Source: Diospyros lotus (lineage: Eukaryota; Streptophyta; Magnoliopsida; Ericales; Ebenaceae). From it: 64,000 bases of DNA. Positions 38,601 through 49,151 of this stretch are shown here, piece by piece. Location of the stretch: contig NC_068347.1 of assembly GCF_014633365.1 (NCBI RefSeq), positions 18,994,433 to 19,058,432 on the forward strand. Reading direction: 5' to 3'. Both the position numbers and the translations under genes were made by a program. Numbering within the stretch: position 1 is the stretch's first letter; the number at the start of each line of letters is the position of its first letter. The notes under the pieces are model-generated. The model was not told the DNA's origin. It saw only the letters and a program-made list of their open reading frames with translations, and did no database searches.

Positions 38601-41600
38601 TCAAATATAGTTCAAATATTTGGTTCATAAGAGACTGAAAAGTGGCTGGGGCATTGGTGAGCCCAAAGGGCATCACCAAGAACTCGAAGTCCCCATGATG
38701 GGTCCTAAAAGCAGTCTTATGGGTGTCTTCAGGCTTCATCTTGATCTGGTGGTAACCGGATTGAAGATCCAGCTTGGAAAATATGGTTGCATTGTGTAGT
38801 TCATCCATGAGATCTTCTATTAAGGGTATTGGGAACTTGTCCTTTATGGTTATGGTGTTTAATTGGCGATAATCCACACAAAAGTGCCAGGTCCCATCTT
38901 TCTTTTTAACTAAGAGCACTGGTGAGGCGAATGGGCTATGGCTGGGCTTTATGAAGGACTGGTTCAACATTTCTCTAACCATTTTTTCGATTTCTAATTT
39001 TTTGGGTTGGCGAATATCTATAGGCCTTGATGTTTATAGGTTCGGAATTTGGCTTGAGATTGATGGAATGGTCCAGGTTGCGAGAAGGTGGTAGGGTGTT
39101 GGGCTCAGCAAATAGGTCCCCAAATTCAATAAGCAGTTCATCAATAAGGTGCTGAGAGTATACCTAGTCAATTCTTCCTTGTGGGCTGCAGGTAACTACG
39201 TTTAGTTCCCCCATCGCTAGCTTTTCCCATCCTTCGTCCGCAGCTACCATTGAGAATAATTGAGCCAGCTTGCTCCAGTTATTCTTAAAGGCTTTATGCA
39301 GCCTCTTCCCCGCTATCAGCTTGCATGTCCCAGTCTTCCTTCCTCCTTTTAATGTCATCATCTTTCCTCCTTTATCAAATGAGACTTCCATCCTATTGAA
39401 GTCGAAACTTATGGGGCTCACCCCTTTCATCCAATCAACCCCAAGCACCATGTCACAGCCCCCCTAGTTGCAACAGCCTAAGATCAGCTTCAAACCCCTC
39501 TCCTTACATCTCCCACTTAAACCCATAGCAAGCCAAATTGCTTAACATCTTACCCCCATCCGCTACTATCACACTAAGGGGCTGGGTATTAGAGAGCGGG
39601 CACTTCAGCTTTCTAGCGATTTCCCCATCCAGGAAGCTATGGGTGCTTCCGCTATCTATTAAGACCAGCAAGCCCTTGTCCTTCACTCTCCCTTCCACCT
39701 TGATTATCTTATTGTCGGTCACTACCTTCAAGGCATGGAATGATATCTCACCATTATTCTCATTCCCAGACTCTTCCTCTTCTTCACTTCTATCTCCTTC
39801 CTCTTCTTCTAGTGTTTCTAAATTTCCCTCCAAAAGGAGAAGTTGGCGCTTCCATTGATGCCCTAGAAAATACTTGTCTCCGCACCTGAAGCACAGTCCA
39901 GGCTGTCGCCACTGGTCATTGTGCCTAACACTTGGTTGGGACATCGTTGGGGGCCTCATTCTAGTATTACCCCCTGTTCACTCACGGCCTACTCCTCTCC
40001 CGCCTTGGTGGGAGGGCCCTGCCATCATAGTTTTAATTTGTTGCCTCTGTTTTTTCATCAAGGCCTCCACTAGCATCTCTTGTAACCTGGCACTCTCCAC
40101 TGCTTGTTCCACCGTCCGGGGTCGAATCATTTTAACCATTGGTCTTAAATCGTCATTGAGGCCACTCAAGAAACTAGACACAAAATATGCTTCGGACAAG
40201 TGCGGGTCTTGACTACTCATGAGAGATCGCAGCTCCTCGAACCTTTTCAAGTAGGTTTTTAGCTCACCCACTTGCCTGAGTTTGTTAAATTCTTCAATAA
40301 TGTCGATCATACTTCGTTTCCCAAATCTCTCACACAGCTTCTTAATGAACTCTCCCCACATAGACTGACCCCTCACACTAACCCAACCTTGGTACAATGC
40401 ATCCACGACATCATCGAAGTAGGCAGTTGCCAAGGCAACTCTCCGACCCTCTGGTATGTCATACCAATTAAACATTCTTTTGCACTTCAGCACCCACCAA
40501 CGAGGTTGTCACCTTCAAAAACAGGTATCTCCATCCGAGGCATGGGGAAACCTGCTTGTTGGTGATGTCCTTGCTCGTCACGTCCCCTATCCTGCATTAT
40601 TCCTTCCCCCGTGTCCTGACCATTCTCCATATCAGGAGTTTCAAGCCTGTTTAGTCCCCTATCATGACGTAAGAGAGGTTCCATTCCCCCATGTCCTGAC
40701 TGGGTTTTCTCGTGTAAACATCAACATGAATTGCTGAAACTGGTTACCCAGTTCTTCCCTCATCTGCGCCATCTCTTCGCGCAGTTGAACCAGTGTTCCG
40801 TCCAGCTTTTGATTGATCGTCATGATCGCCTCGTGGTTACGAGTATTTCCCAATTCGAGCTGGTCTACTCATCTCTGGACCTCGGCCGTGGACGAGCTGA
40901 CCTGTTGCAGTTGAGTCTCCATGTTTTTCATGCGAGTTCCTTCCGCCATGAGCTAGAACAATCCTGGCCCAGAATCGAGCTCTGATACCAATTTGTCACA
41001 GTAGACAAGAGAAACACCTTGAATCAGTGTGATTCAAGGGAGAACAGAAATAGCAAGAGGGGGAAAGAGAAACATAATGGCTAATTAGGGAGGAGAATAT
41101 GAGAATAGAGAGGGAGAATGGAGAAAAAAGTTCTTAATCATTCGATATCCTCTCTCCATCGGAGGAGGAGTTAATATACTCGCTCAGTGGGGGGAATCTC
41201 GCCATTCAAGCGATTACAACCGATTACCTTTGTCCATCTCCTTAACAAATTCCTTGTCTTTTCCTCAGGCCTTACACGTGGCCTGACACCTAACCGAATG
41301 TTAGCTGGAACGGGAATATACTAACAGAAATAATCAATTACAATGTAATAGAAAATTAACTATGCTAAAAGCAAAAATTTAAAAGGTAGCAGCAACAGGT
41401 TCGTGACAGGATGCAGAGAGGGAGAGAAGCACAGAGGGATGAGGGAAAAAGAGAAGGATCAAGAGAGAAAGAGGATTCTGTTTCAGAGAGTATGATTTGC
41501 TGTCCCATTCTCATTCTGTTAGGATAGCTTTTATAGCTATTCCTTGTCACAAAATAACTACCAAGGTACAACTTGAGTAGCAATCTAGGTACAATAGCAT

Positions 41601-44600
41601 AACCACCTTGCATTGTATAAGCAAAAGACAGAATTACCCCTATCATAACCCTCTTGCCCTCAAGAAATGGAAAGAAGTTGAACTGCTTTAGGGAATTGCT
41701 GGGGCAAATCAGGTAGGTATTCCCAAAAGTTCATGTCCGGATGGAGGTGAGCCCATTGGACCAGCACTTGAGTGATAGGTGCCCCTTTTTGTGAATTACC
41801 CACTTATCCAAGATGAGGGTTGGTTCCACTGGTAGAGAAGCATCAGGTACATAGGCAAGTAAAGTAGGATCAACCGGTTGGGTACCCACTCATTTCTTGA
41901 GCAAGGAGACATGAAAGACAGGATGTATGTGAGAATTGGCAGGCAATTAGAGCTTATAAGCTGCAGTCCAAATTTGGCCACCATGGGAAAGGGACCAAAA
42001 AACTTAGGGACTTAGTTTAGAAATCGGTCTGTGAGTAATAGCCCTTTGGTGGGAATGTCTTAACTTCAAACAAACTTGATCACCCACTAAGAACTCCCTT
42101 TCACTTCACCTACAATTAGCAAATTGTTTCATTCTGTGTTGAGCCATGGCCAACTCCTTCCGAAGCACTTGTAAAATCTCCTATTGTTGCTGTAAATAGT
42201 CATCTACAGCGGCTACAGATGTGAATTCTAAGGTGGCTGGCAGTAGTGGTGGTTTAAAACCACACGAGGCCTGAAAGGGGGACATTTTGATGGAGTTGTG
42301 GTAACATGAATTATACCACCACAGTGCTAAGGATAACCATTTGTGTCAGGCCTTAGGCCATATAAAACAAAAGCATCGTAGGTACATTTCTGGGCACTGA
42401 TTCACTCGTTTTGTTTGGTCGTCAGTCTCCGGATGATATGCCGTAGACATATGGAGTTTGACACCCAAGGATTTAAACAATTCTTGCCACAACAAATTGG
42501 TGAAGACCTTGTCTCTATCAGAGACTATGGTTTAAGGCACCCCATGCAAACTAATCACCGAATCCAAATATACTCCTGCCACCTCTTGAGCTGAAAAAGG
42601 GTGGGATAGACCTATAAAATGGGCAAACTTAGTGAATCTGTCCACCACCACAAGGATATAGTTCTTGCCTTCCGATTTTGGTAATCCTTCTATGACATCC
42701 ATGGATAGGCATACCCAGACCTATGACAGTCTTTCCAAAGGTTGTAATAACCCTAGTGTTGCCACTGTTTCGTGTTTACAGCTCTGGCACACCTCACAGG
42801 ACAGCACATACTCACTCACACTCCTCTTTAAGTTTGGCCAATAAAACAGTTGCTTTACCTTGTGATAGGCATTTCGTATGCTTGGGTGCCCACCCACTGG
42901 TGACTCCATGCAAGGCTTGCAGAAGTTTGGACTTCAGCTGTTCACAATCCCCTATTACTATCCTACCATGAAATCGGATCAGCCCATTAGTCATTGTGTA
43001 TCCCGATCTACTTGAAGGATCAATGAGTAGTTGCTCCAACAACTCTTTCGACCATTCAGCTAGTGTATAACTAGCTGTCACCTCTTGTAACCAATCAGGT
43101 ATGATTGAAGTGATGGCTGCCACCCTACCTTCTTCAAAACACTGAGAGAGAGCATTTACAGCCACATTCTCTTTCCCTTTTCTATACTGAATAATATAGT
43201 CCAAACCCATCAATTTACTCATCCCCTTTCTTTGTAATTGTGTCTGCAACTTTTGTTGTACTAGGAACTTCAAACTCTCATCGTTGGTGTGGATAACAAA
43301 GGAACCACCCTCCAAGTAATGCGCCTCCATTTATCAACGGCCATCAACACTGCCAATAACTCCTTATCATATACACTTAGTCCCACATGTAGGGAGCTAA
43401 GGAAAGCTATAGGGCAGCCCTCTTGCATGAGAACACCTCCCTCCCCAACATTACTCGCATTTGTCTCTAAAATAAAGGGTTGATTAAAGTCTGGTAAGGC
43501 CAAAACAGGTGCCTCACTAATTGCCTTCTTTAAGTTTATTAAGGCCTCCTCTGGCCATGGGTTCCATTGAAAGTTGTCTTTCTTTAACAGTTCTATCAAG
43601 GGATTACTAATGACTCCAAATCCCAGTATAAACCTCCGATAATATCCAATCAGCCCTAAAAATCCCCTCACAGCCTTCACGTTAACAAGCTTCGGCCATT
43701 CCAACCTAGCAGTGACCTTTTTTGGATCAATGCTGACTCCTTCAGCTGAAATAATGTGCCCCAAGTACTCAACTTGTCCTTGAGCAAAAGTACATTTTGA
43801 TTTCTTCACATACAAGTGATTGAGCTTAAGGATCTCAAATGCAGATTTTAAATGATTGAGGTGTTCAGCAAAGGTAGGGTTGTAGATAAGGATGTCATCA
43901 AAGAAAACAAGGACAAATTTCCTTAGGTAAAGACATGGTTCGTCAAGGATTGGAAGGTGGATGAGGCATTTGTGAGGCCAAAGGGTATGACCTTAAATTC
44001 ATAATGCCCTTGATATGTCTGGAAGGCTGTTTTGTGAGTATCCTCTAGTTTCATTCGAATCTGATGATAACTTGCTCTTAGGTCTAGCTTAGGAAAAAAA
44101 GTAGCATGCTTAAGTTCATCTAGTAGGTCTTCAATTATGGGAATGAGAAACTTGTCCTTGACGGTTATGGCATTTAGTTGATGATAGTCAACACAAAATT
44201 GCCATGAACCATTTTTTTTTTTTTTTTTTTTGAACAAGTAAGATTGGAGAAACGAAAGGACTATGGCTAGGTTGTATGATTGATTGTTGCAGGCATGCCC
44301 TTCACCAAGGTTTCAATTTCATTCCCTAGTTTGGGTGGATATCTATAAGATCAAATGTTGACCGATTCTGAATTAGGTTTTAGGGGTATGGCAATGGTCA
44401 TATAATTGTTGGAGAGGTAGCGATGTGGGTTCTGCAAAGAGATCCCTATACTCATTCAAAAGTATACGCAAAGAATCAATCTCATGTACCTGCCAAATAG
44501 GCCGATCTTGGCTGCTTTCAATCACTATCATCTCCTCTGCTGCATATCTTCCCCGTCATCAGTGGCCTGCAGCGAGAAAAGATGTGCCACTTGCTCCAGT

Positions 44601-47600
44601 TTAATTTTCAGCAACCTCCGCAGCCCCTTTCACGTCATCACCTTGCAAGAGCCTGCTTCTAGGCTTCCAACCAATGTTATTGACTTCCCATCTTTAGTAA
44701 TAGGTAACCTCTAGCTTGTTCAAATCGAAGCTTATTGGACTAATAGTCTGCATCCAATCAACTCCCAACACAACATCACATCCTCCCAACTTAAGTCACA
44801 AATATTTCCCCCCTGCATCTCCCACTGAAAATTTTCACAAGCAGACCTACTAATCATCTTCTCCCCATTTGCCAAAGTCACTGTCAATGGCTGTGTGCTA
44901 AACACCTTGCACCCCAACCTTTCGGCCAGCTTCTCATCCAAGAAACTATGGGCGCTTCCACTATCAATTAGCACCATAAGTCTATGACTTTGAACCTTCC
45001 CTTCCACTTTTATGGTCTTACTATTAACCAAGCCTCGCAAGGCATGCAACGAAATCGCACCATTACTCGATCCATCCACTTCTTCTTCTTCCTAAATCTC
45101 TTCTATTTCCTCTGTTTCTTCATCCCCTTCCAACATTAACAACTGTTTCCGACATTGATGTCCTGGAGCATATATTTCTTCGCACTTGAAACATTGGTCT
45201 GCCTGTCTTCTCTGCTCCATAATTCCAGATTTTCCTCCTATGGGCTGATTCAAATTTGTTGTAGATTGTACAATAGGTACTCTTTAGGTTTGACCCATCT
45301 TCACCATCTCCTTCCGCACTCCTCTATTCATCACCGTCTACTGTCCTCTCATGGGAAATTTTAGTTTCCTCATAATAGCGTCCACAATCATCTCTTACAA
45401 CCTTTCACTTTCTGCAACCTGTTGGACTGATCTTGGCTATAACATTTTGACGGTTGGTCTCAATTCTTCGTTCAAGTTGCTGATGAAGCTTGAAACAAAG
45501 TAATCCCGAGTTTAAATTGATCATTAAGGACTTGAATTCCTCAAATTTTACTTGATATTGTTGGACAGTGCCTTCTTGTCTCAACTTATTAAATTCCTCC
45601 ACTACGTCGACCAAGTTTTGATCACCAAATCTAGCACAAAATCCTTCCACAAAATCCGTCCAATTTCTATCTGCTTGTGACCTACTCCAACCTTGAAGCA
45701 AAGACTTTGTTACATCATTCAAATATGCTAAAGCTAGTACCACCTTCTGTTGCTCCAATATATGATATAACGAAAACAACCTCTCACAAAGCCTTATCCA
45801 CCACTGTGGATTCTGAACCTCGAACATCGGAAGATCGAGCTTAGGCATAGGGAATTGAGGCTAAGTTGACATAGCCTGTATCCCCGGTCTTCTTCCCATA
45901 GCTCACTCCTCAAAGATCTCTCCATTGGCAATAAGCTCTACTTCAAAATCCAAAGACTCTGCCGCTCTATGGGATGGTCCAAAAGTAGGAAGGATTGGAT
46001 CGGACCTTTCCCTAGGAGGAAAGTCCAACAATATTCTAACCTGATTCTGCCCCCGCAAACATTACCATGAAGTTTTGTATCCGTTCCCAAGTCTGATTCC
46101 CGACTTCATCACGTAAACCGTCTATTTTAACGCGTAAACCTCCTGCCTCTATGCGAAATTGGTTGCCGAACTCAGTGCATAGTACTCCAACTTCTGCGTA
46201 GATTTGATCGCTGATGTCTACGTGCATTTGTCCAATGAAGCAGCTAAACTTCTTCTCCACTGCTTCTTCCATCAACCCAACCTCTGCGCGAATTTGGCTA
46301 CTGTCATGACCCTAAGGATATGATTGTAATTAGGGGGAAATCCATGGTGTATAAGTTGCAGAGTTAATTGTAGAAGTTTAGAGATTAGGCGAAAATAACT
46401 AACTCTTGTATAAACAGTTAGCAAGGCTGTTAGAGTAATTGGTTATATTTTCTGTTATTTCCTTCAATTGTAAGCCTATAAAGAGAGTAGCATAGTTAGA
46501 GAAAGGGATTTTGAATAACAATTGAATACCATTTCCCTCTCTCAATTCTCCTAGCTTTCCCTCGGTTTTCTCTCTTCTCCCACCATTCTTTCTGTTATGT
46601 TCTCTCTTTCCCTCCCTTTCTGCTCTTTCTTCCTCTAATTCTTACCAATTTACTTCCTAAACCCTAGCCAAACCCTAGGGTCGTATCAGCTACTGACATC
46701 CTCACGCATCTAACCAATAGCACCATCCATTGACCCAACTCGATTCTTCAATTCCGACACAAAGGCATTCGCTTGCAACACTCAACAACTGTGACTCCAT
46801 CTGCTTCATCTGCGTACCATTGGCCGCGGTTATATCTCATGAGGAACAGCATTCGGCTCAAACGTCCATTTAGGAACACAATTTCCGACAGCCCAAATCA
46901 CGTCAATCGCAATACAACCCAAACCGAGTTTGCCAAAAATCCAAGCTGAGGAACGTTCGGCTCTGATACCAAACTGTCAAGCCCTTTGGGCTTCACAGGT
47001 AATTTTGAGTAGATTTTAGGAACTTTGGGAGAAGGATGCAGAGAGGGAGAGAAGAACAGAGGGATGCAAGAGAAAGGGAAGGATCGAGAGAGAGAGAGAG
47101 GATTCTGTTTCAGAGAATATGCTTTTCTGTCCCATTCTCATTCTGTTAGGATAGCTTTTATAGCTATTCCTTGGCACAAAATAACTGCCAAGGTACAACT
47201 TGAGTAGCAGTCTAGGTACAATAGCATAACAACCTTACATTGTCTAAGCAAAAGACAGAATTACCCTATCATAATCCTAGGGTCCTCACACATTTGTAAC
47301 CACAAACTTGCTCACCAATAAAGACAATGGAACAAAATGTCTAAAGAACTTCAAATTGTTCAACACCATATTGAACATATTTTCCTGATAAGCATTGAAA
47401 TTGTCAATTAAATACAATATTAATGAAACAGCGCTACCTATTCTAGACATTGATCTGTTTAGTTGACTGGCCAATTTCAAACCTAAACATATATAAATTG
47501 GACAATTCGTGCGCTTTATCAGAGAAAGGAAGCACCCAAAAGTCTACATAATCATCCTTTTATCAAATTTGAAGCTCAGTGAAACATGTATTAAATATAA

Positions 47601-48010
47601 AACGGGGACATCAATCAAACCCTTTTTTCTGTGTGATACACAAAATCTTGACTAATATCATCATGAATTTACAAACTCCGAATCAGTCAACTGGAAAATT
47701 AAACTATTCCATCCAAGCAGTTATCTTTGAAGGCCTAGTCGCAAACATTCAAATGTTACATTTCATGATCAGAATAACTGAATCAAATAGATAGTGCGTA
47801 GCCATTAACAAGCCAAAACTGGAAATGGGTTTATTCCTTATGTGTGTGTGAACCCTAACGTGTTATAGACTCATTGGTTAGGGTGGAGAGAAGAGAAAGT
47901 TACCGCCGCTGGACCAAGTTGGCAGCTCGACTAGTGGAAGCCGCCGATTTGGGAGAGCCGAGCCGAGATAGATCCATAGCTCCACGAGCCGCAGCTATCC
48001 GCGCCGCCAT
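32614..48010 (-). CDS. Small mitochondrial-type membrane protein gene with a TE-filled 12.7-kb intron
   Basis: The coding pieces on the minus strand are 47904-48010 ([22 protein letters not shown], an Arg-rich presequence), 35167-35237 ([20 protein letters not shown]), 32774-32863 ([20 protein letters not shown], one membrane segment, then a Lys/Glu tail) and 32614-32637 (KIGEASH, stop). Splice sites are GT-AG. Exon 1 leaves two bases over while the next recognised exon needs one. So a small exon (length 3n+2) must lie unseen in the 12.7-kb intron, or exon 1 ends elsewhere, or the gene is broken. A one-span inner-membrane protein of about 100 residues with this presequence resembles the plant complex I accessory subunit called ESSS (NDUFB11-type). 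That match is from memory of the family and is tentative. The other introns are about 0.14 and 2.3 kb. Confidence 0.72.
33403..33582 (+). mobile_element. tRNA-related SINE in an intron
   Basis: The 180-bp unit has a pol III B-box-like GGTTCCAAGCCC (about 33413) and the sequence CCGACCCCACATAGTGGGATAA close to its 3' end, typical of a widespread plant SINE type. It ends in a simple GTATGTATGT tail. The 11-bp direct repeat TAATTAGAGTT flanks it exactly (33392-33402, 33583-33593), as expected of a target-primed insertion. It is probably slightly 5'-truncated, since no clear A box is visible. Confidence 0.8.
35827..35890 (-). repeat. Left LTR of gypsy element B, outer part
   Basis: It starts TGTCAGGCCCTCTGGGC and continues at 41409 after the insertion of element A. 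The pentamer GGATG at its inner end is one copy of the element A target duplication. Confidence 0.85.
35891..36306 (-). repeat. 3' LTR of gypsy element A
   Basis: It is 416 bp and lies left on the plus strand. It is paired with 40994-41408. Confidence 0.95.
36307..36320 (-). promoter_or_regulatory. Polypurine tract of gypsy element A
   Basis: On the minus strand AAGGGGGGAAAAGT directly precedes the 3' LTR. Confidence 0.85.
36360..40860 (-). pseudogene. gag-pol of gypsy element A, multiply broken
   Basis: From right to left: gag (about 40853-39978) with [20 protein letters not shown] and a zinc knuckle starting [14 protein letters not shown], the last Cys lost. Protease (39959-39164) has [15 protein letters not shown] (38982-38269) has [19 protein letters not shown] and [11 protein letters not shown]. 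RNase H (38265-37900) has [14 protein letters not shown]. Integrase zinc region (37890-37378) has [11 protein letters not shown] and CDTCKRC. The integrase core (37436-36726) has [12 protein letters not shown] and [13 protein letters not shown]; its second Asp segment (VLDCVFTG) looks shortened against the usual SDRD type. The C-terminal part (36722-36366) has [17 protein letters not shown] and a chromodomain-like [11 protein letters not shown], suggesting a chromovirus relative. At least six stops or frame changes separate these pieces, so no full polyprotein can be made. Confidence 0.9.
40979..40990 (-). promoter_or_regulatory. Primer-binding site of gypsy element A
   Basis: TGGTATCAGAGC lies on the minus strand, three bases from the 5' LTR at 40994. 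It is an initiator Met-tRNA type site. Confidence 0.93.
40994..41408 (-). repeat. 5' LTR of gypsy element A
   Basis: It is 415 bp and lies right on the plus strand. It is paired with 35891-36306 and followed by the GGATG duplication. Confidence 0.95.
41409..41645 (-). repeat. Left LTR of gypsy element B, inner part
   Basis: It continues the LTR that begins at 35827, with GCAGAGAGGGAGAGAAG, and matches 47033-47271. It ends TATCA next to the purine-rich strand (minus) AAGAGGGTTA, the likely purine tract. Confidence 0.85.
41700..46275 (-). pseudogene. gag-pol of gypsy element B, heavily degraded
   Basis: Gag pieces at 46275-46036 and 45848-45405 ([21 protein letters not shown]) are followed by protease at 45079-44732 ([20 protein letters not shown]). 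RT is split between 44237-43923 ([29 protein letters not shown]; poly-Lys from a long T run at 44213-44232) and 43815-43550. RNase H (to about 43270) has [10 protein letters not shown]. The integrase zinc region (42909-42721) has [20 protein letters not shown] and CEVCQSCK. The integrase core and C-terminus (42720-41700) show many stops. Gene order and motifs match element A, so both belong to related lineages; this copy has more lesions and agrees with its more diverged LTRs. Residues between pieces are out of frame and some sequence is missing. Confidence 0.85.
46302..46688 (+). mobile_element. 387-bp solo LTR inside gag region of element B
   Basis: It begins TGTCATGACCCTAAGG and ends GTCGTATCA. 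It is flanked by a perfect duplication GCTAC (46297-46301, 46689-46693). A TATA sequence (CCTATAAAGAG, near 46477) gives a plus orientation. It has no coding region, so it is a recombination remnant. Confidence 0.92.
46960..46971 (-). promoter_or_regulatory. Primer-binding site of gypsy element B
   Basis: TGGTATCAGAGC lies on the minus strand, three bases from the 5' LTR that begins at 46975. Confidence 0.9.
46975..47271 (-). repeat. 5' (right) LTR of gypsy element B
   Basis: It is 297 bp, TGTCAAGCCC...CCCTATCA, paired with 35827-35890 plus 41409-41645. If a weaker CACTT/CATTT duplication is accepted, the end would be 47290. Confidence 0.85.
47272..47903 (-). other. Proximal part of the large intron
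   Basis: Ordinary AT-rich intron sequence lies between element B and the first exon of the mitochondrial-type gene. A small missing exon could lie here; I could not identify it. Confidence 0.5.
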
Positions 48011-48130
48011 GTTTTGGCTGATTCAGGAGAGATGACGATGATGGTGACGGTGGAGCGATAGAGAGAGAACGGTGAGCAGGAGAGCGTAGGGCAGTTCCGG
48101 AAGCTGCGAGAGAAATGGACCAAACGATAT
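48011..48130 (-). promoter_or_regulatory. 5' untranslated/promoter-proximal region of the mitochondrial-type gene
   Basis: GC-richer DNA with a GA run (48060-48068) lies directly upstream (rightwards) of the ATG at 48010. It is assigned by position only. Confidence 0.4.
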
Positions 48131-48164
48131 TTGGAAAATTCTATTTGCAGCCATTTTTTTTTTT

Positions 48165-48912
48165 TTTACTCGCAGCCATTAAAAATTTACTTTTACCTTT
48201 TATTTTTTTGTAGTTACATTAATAACGCTGTACAGCAAATAATTTCAAAAATACCCCCTTCTACTATTACAATCACGCATTCACTCATCTCTCAAACATA
48301 TCTTCAAACCTCAACTACTTAAATCTACAAATACTAGGAAGTCTGTATAATCAAAAACACATATATACGTACACATACACAACGTAGACACTCACAAATA
48401 TATATATATATACACATAGATACACATATATATACACATACACACAAGCCACCCCTGAACCCTAGGGTTCAGGGCGCCTTGAAGCCCCCGAACCCAAAGG
48501 TTCAGGAACGGCCTTCATGGCTCCCGTTGGTGGGTATGGTTACTGTCGGCGGGTATGGCCGTTGCCTGTGTATATTTATATGTGTGTGTTTATGCATTCG
48601 AAAGTAGCTATATGTGTGTGTATATGTGTGTCTCTATGACTCTGTATATATATATATGTATGTATAGGTATATGTATATGCATATGTGTGTTTATGTATG
48701 TATTTGGATGTATCGCCATTATTCTTCTACTCCATGGCTATATTTGCATTTATTTTTCTGTCTTCGTCCCATCGTATCCGACGGGTTGCATCGTTTTTGA
48801 GGTGAATAGCCGGTCGTGTATGGCGACTAACAAGCGACTTATTGAGAGAGAAAGTAGATGTAATAAGAAGGGTAAAAATGAATTTTTAAATGAGGGTATT
48901 TTAAATATATTA
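48165..48912. repeat. Imperfect inverted-repeat element with alternating CA/TG and TA tracts
   Basis: The left arm (ATTAAAAATTTACTTTTACC, then AATACCCCC) has an imperfect complementary counterpart in the right arm (GGGTAAAAATGAATTTTTAA, GAGGGTATT). Between them, CA/TA-rich runs (48350-48450) face TG/TA-rich runs (48575-48700). A 22-bp perfect palindrome sits at 48453-48474 with GAACCCTAGGGTTC at its core. It may be an old MITE or foldback element. No target duplication was found and the edges are approximate. Confidence 0.4.
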
Positions 48913-48930
48913 AAATGTGATTGTGAAAAG

Positions 48931-48996
48931 TAACTTGAAGCTTTAAAGTAAAAAGAAACTGAATAACTTGAAGCTTTAAAGTAAAAAGAAACTGAA
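48931..48996. repeat. Perfect 33-bp tandem duplication
   Basis: Two exact adjacent 33-bp copies (48931-48963, 48964-48996) begin TAACTTGAAGCTTTAAAG. They lie at the left margin of a Sirevirus-like LTR fragment. Confidence 0.95.
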
Positions 48997-49151
48997 TAAT
49001 GTAGCGCACAAGATATATAGTGGTTCGATTATGTTTACTCTATTATCTTGTTTTCTTACTAAGGATTTTGTCAAACCAACTTAATTGAGTAACTTTTAAA
49101 ATAAGGTCAGTTACAAACCTTTACAATCAATGGCTTTTTAAATAGAATCAG

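Larger units (their letters stand above)
35891..41408 (-). mobile_element. Ty3/gypsy element A nested in the LTR of element B
   Basis: LTRs 35891-36306 and 40994-41408 begin TGTCACAGTAG and end GGTTCGTGACA. The flanking target duplication GGATG is perfect (35886-35890, 41409-41413). PBS and purine tract are in place for minus-strand transcription. The LTRs differ at about 17 positions of 416 (about 4%), younger than element B as nesting requires. The coding region holds gag, protease, RT, RNase H, integrase and a chromodomain-like remnant, interrupted by several stops and frameshifts. Confidence 0.97.
35827..47271 (-). mobile_element. Ty3/gypsy element B (older, host of element A), minus orientation
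   Basis: The left (3') LTR is 35827-35890 plus 41409-41645, split by element A. The right (5') LTR is 46975-47271. They start TGTCA(A/G)GCCC and end ACCC(C)TATCA, and are about 296-297 bp long. By eye they differ at roughly 8% of positions, older than element A. The PBS complement lies left of the right LTR. The interior runs right to left as gag, protease, RT, RNase H and integrase, all broken. No convincing target duplication flanks it (left CACTT; right TAATC, or CATTT if the end is 47290). It lies in the first recognised intron of the mitochondrial-type gene. Confidence 0.88.
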
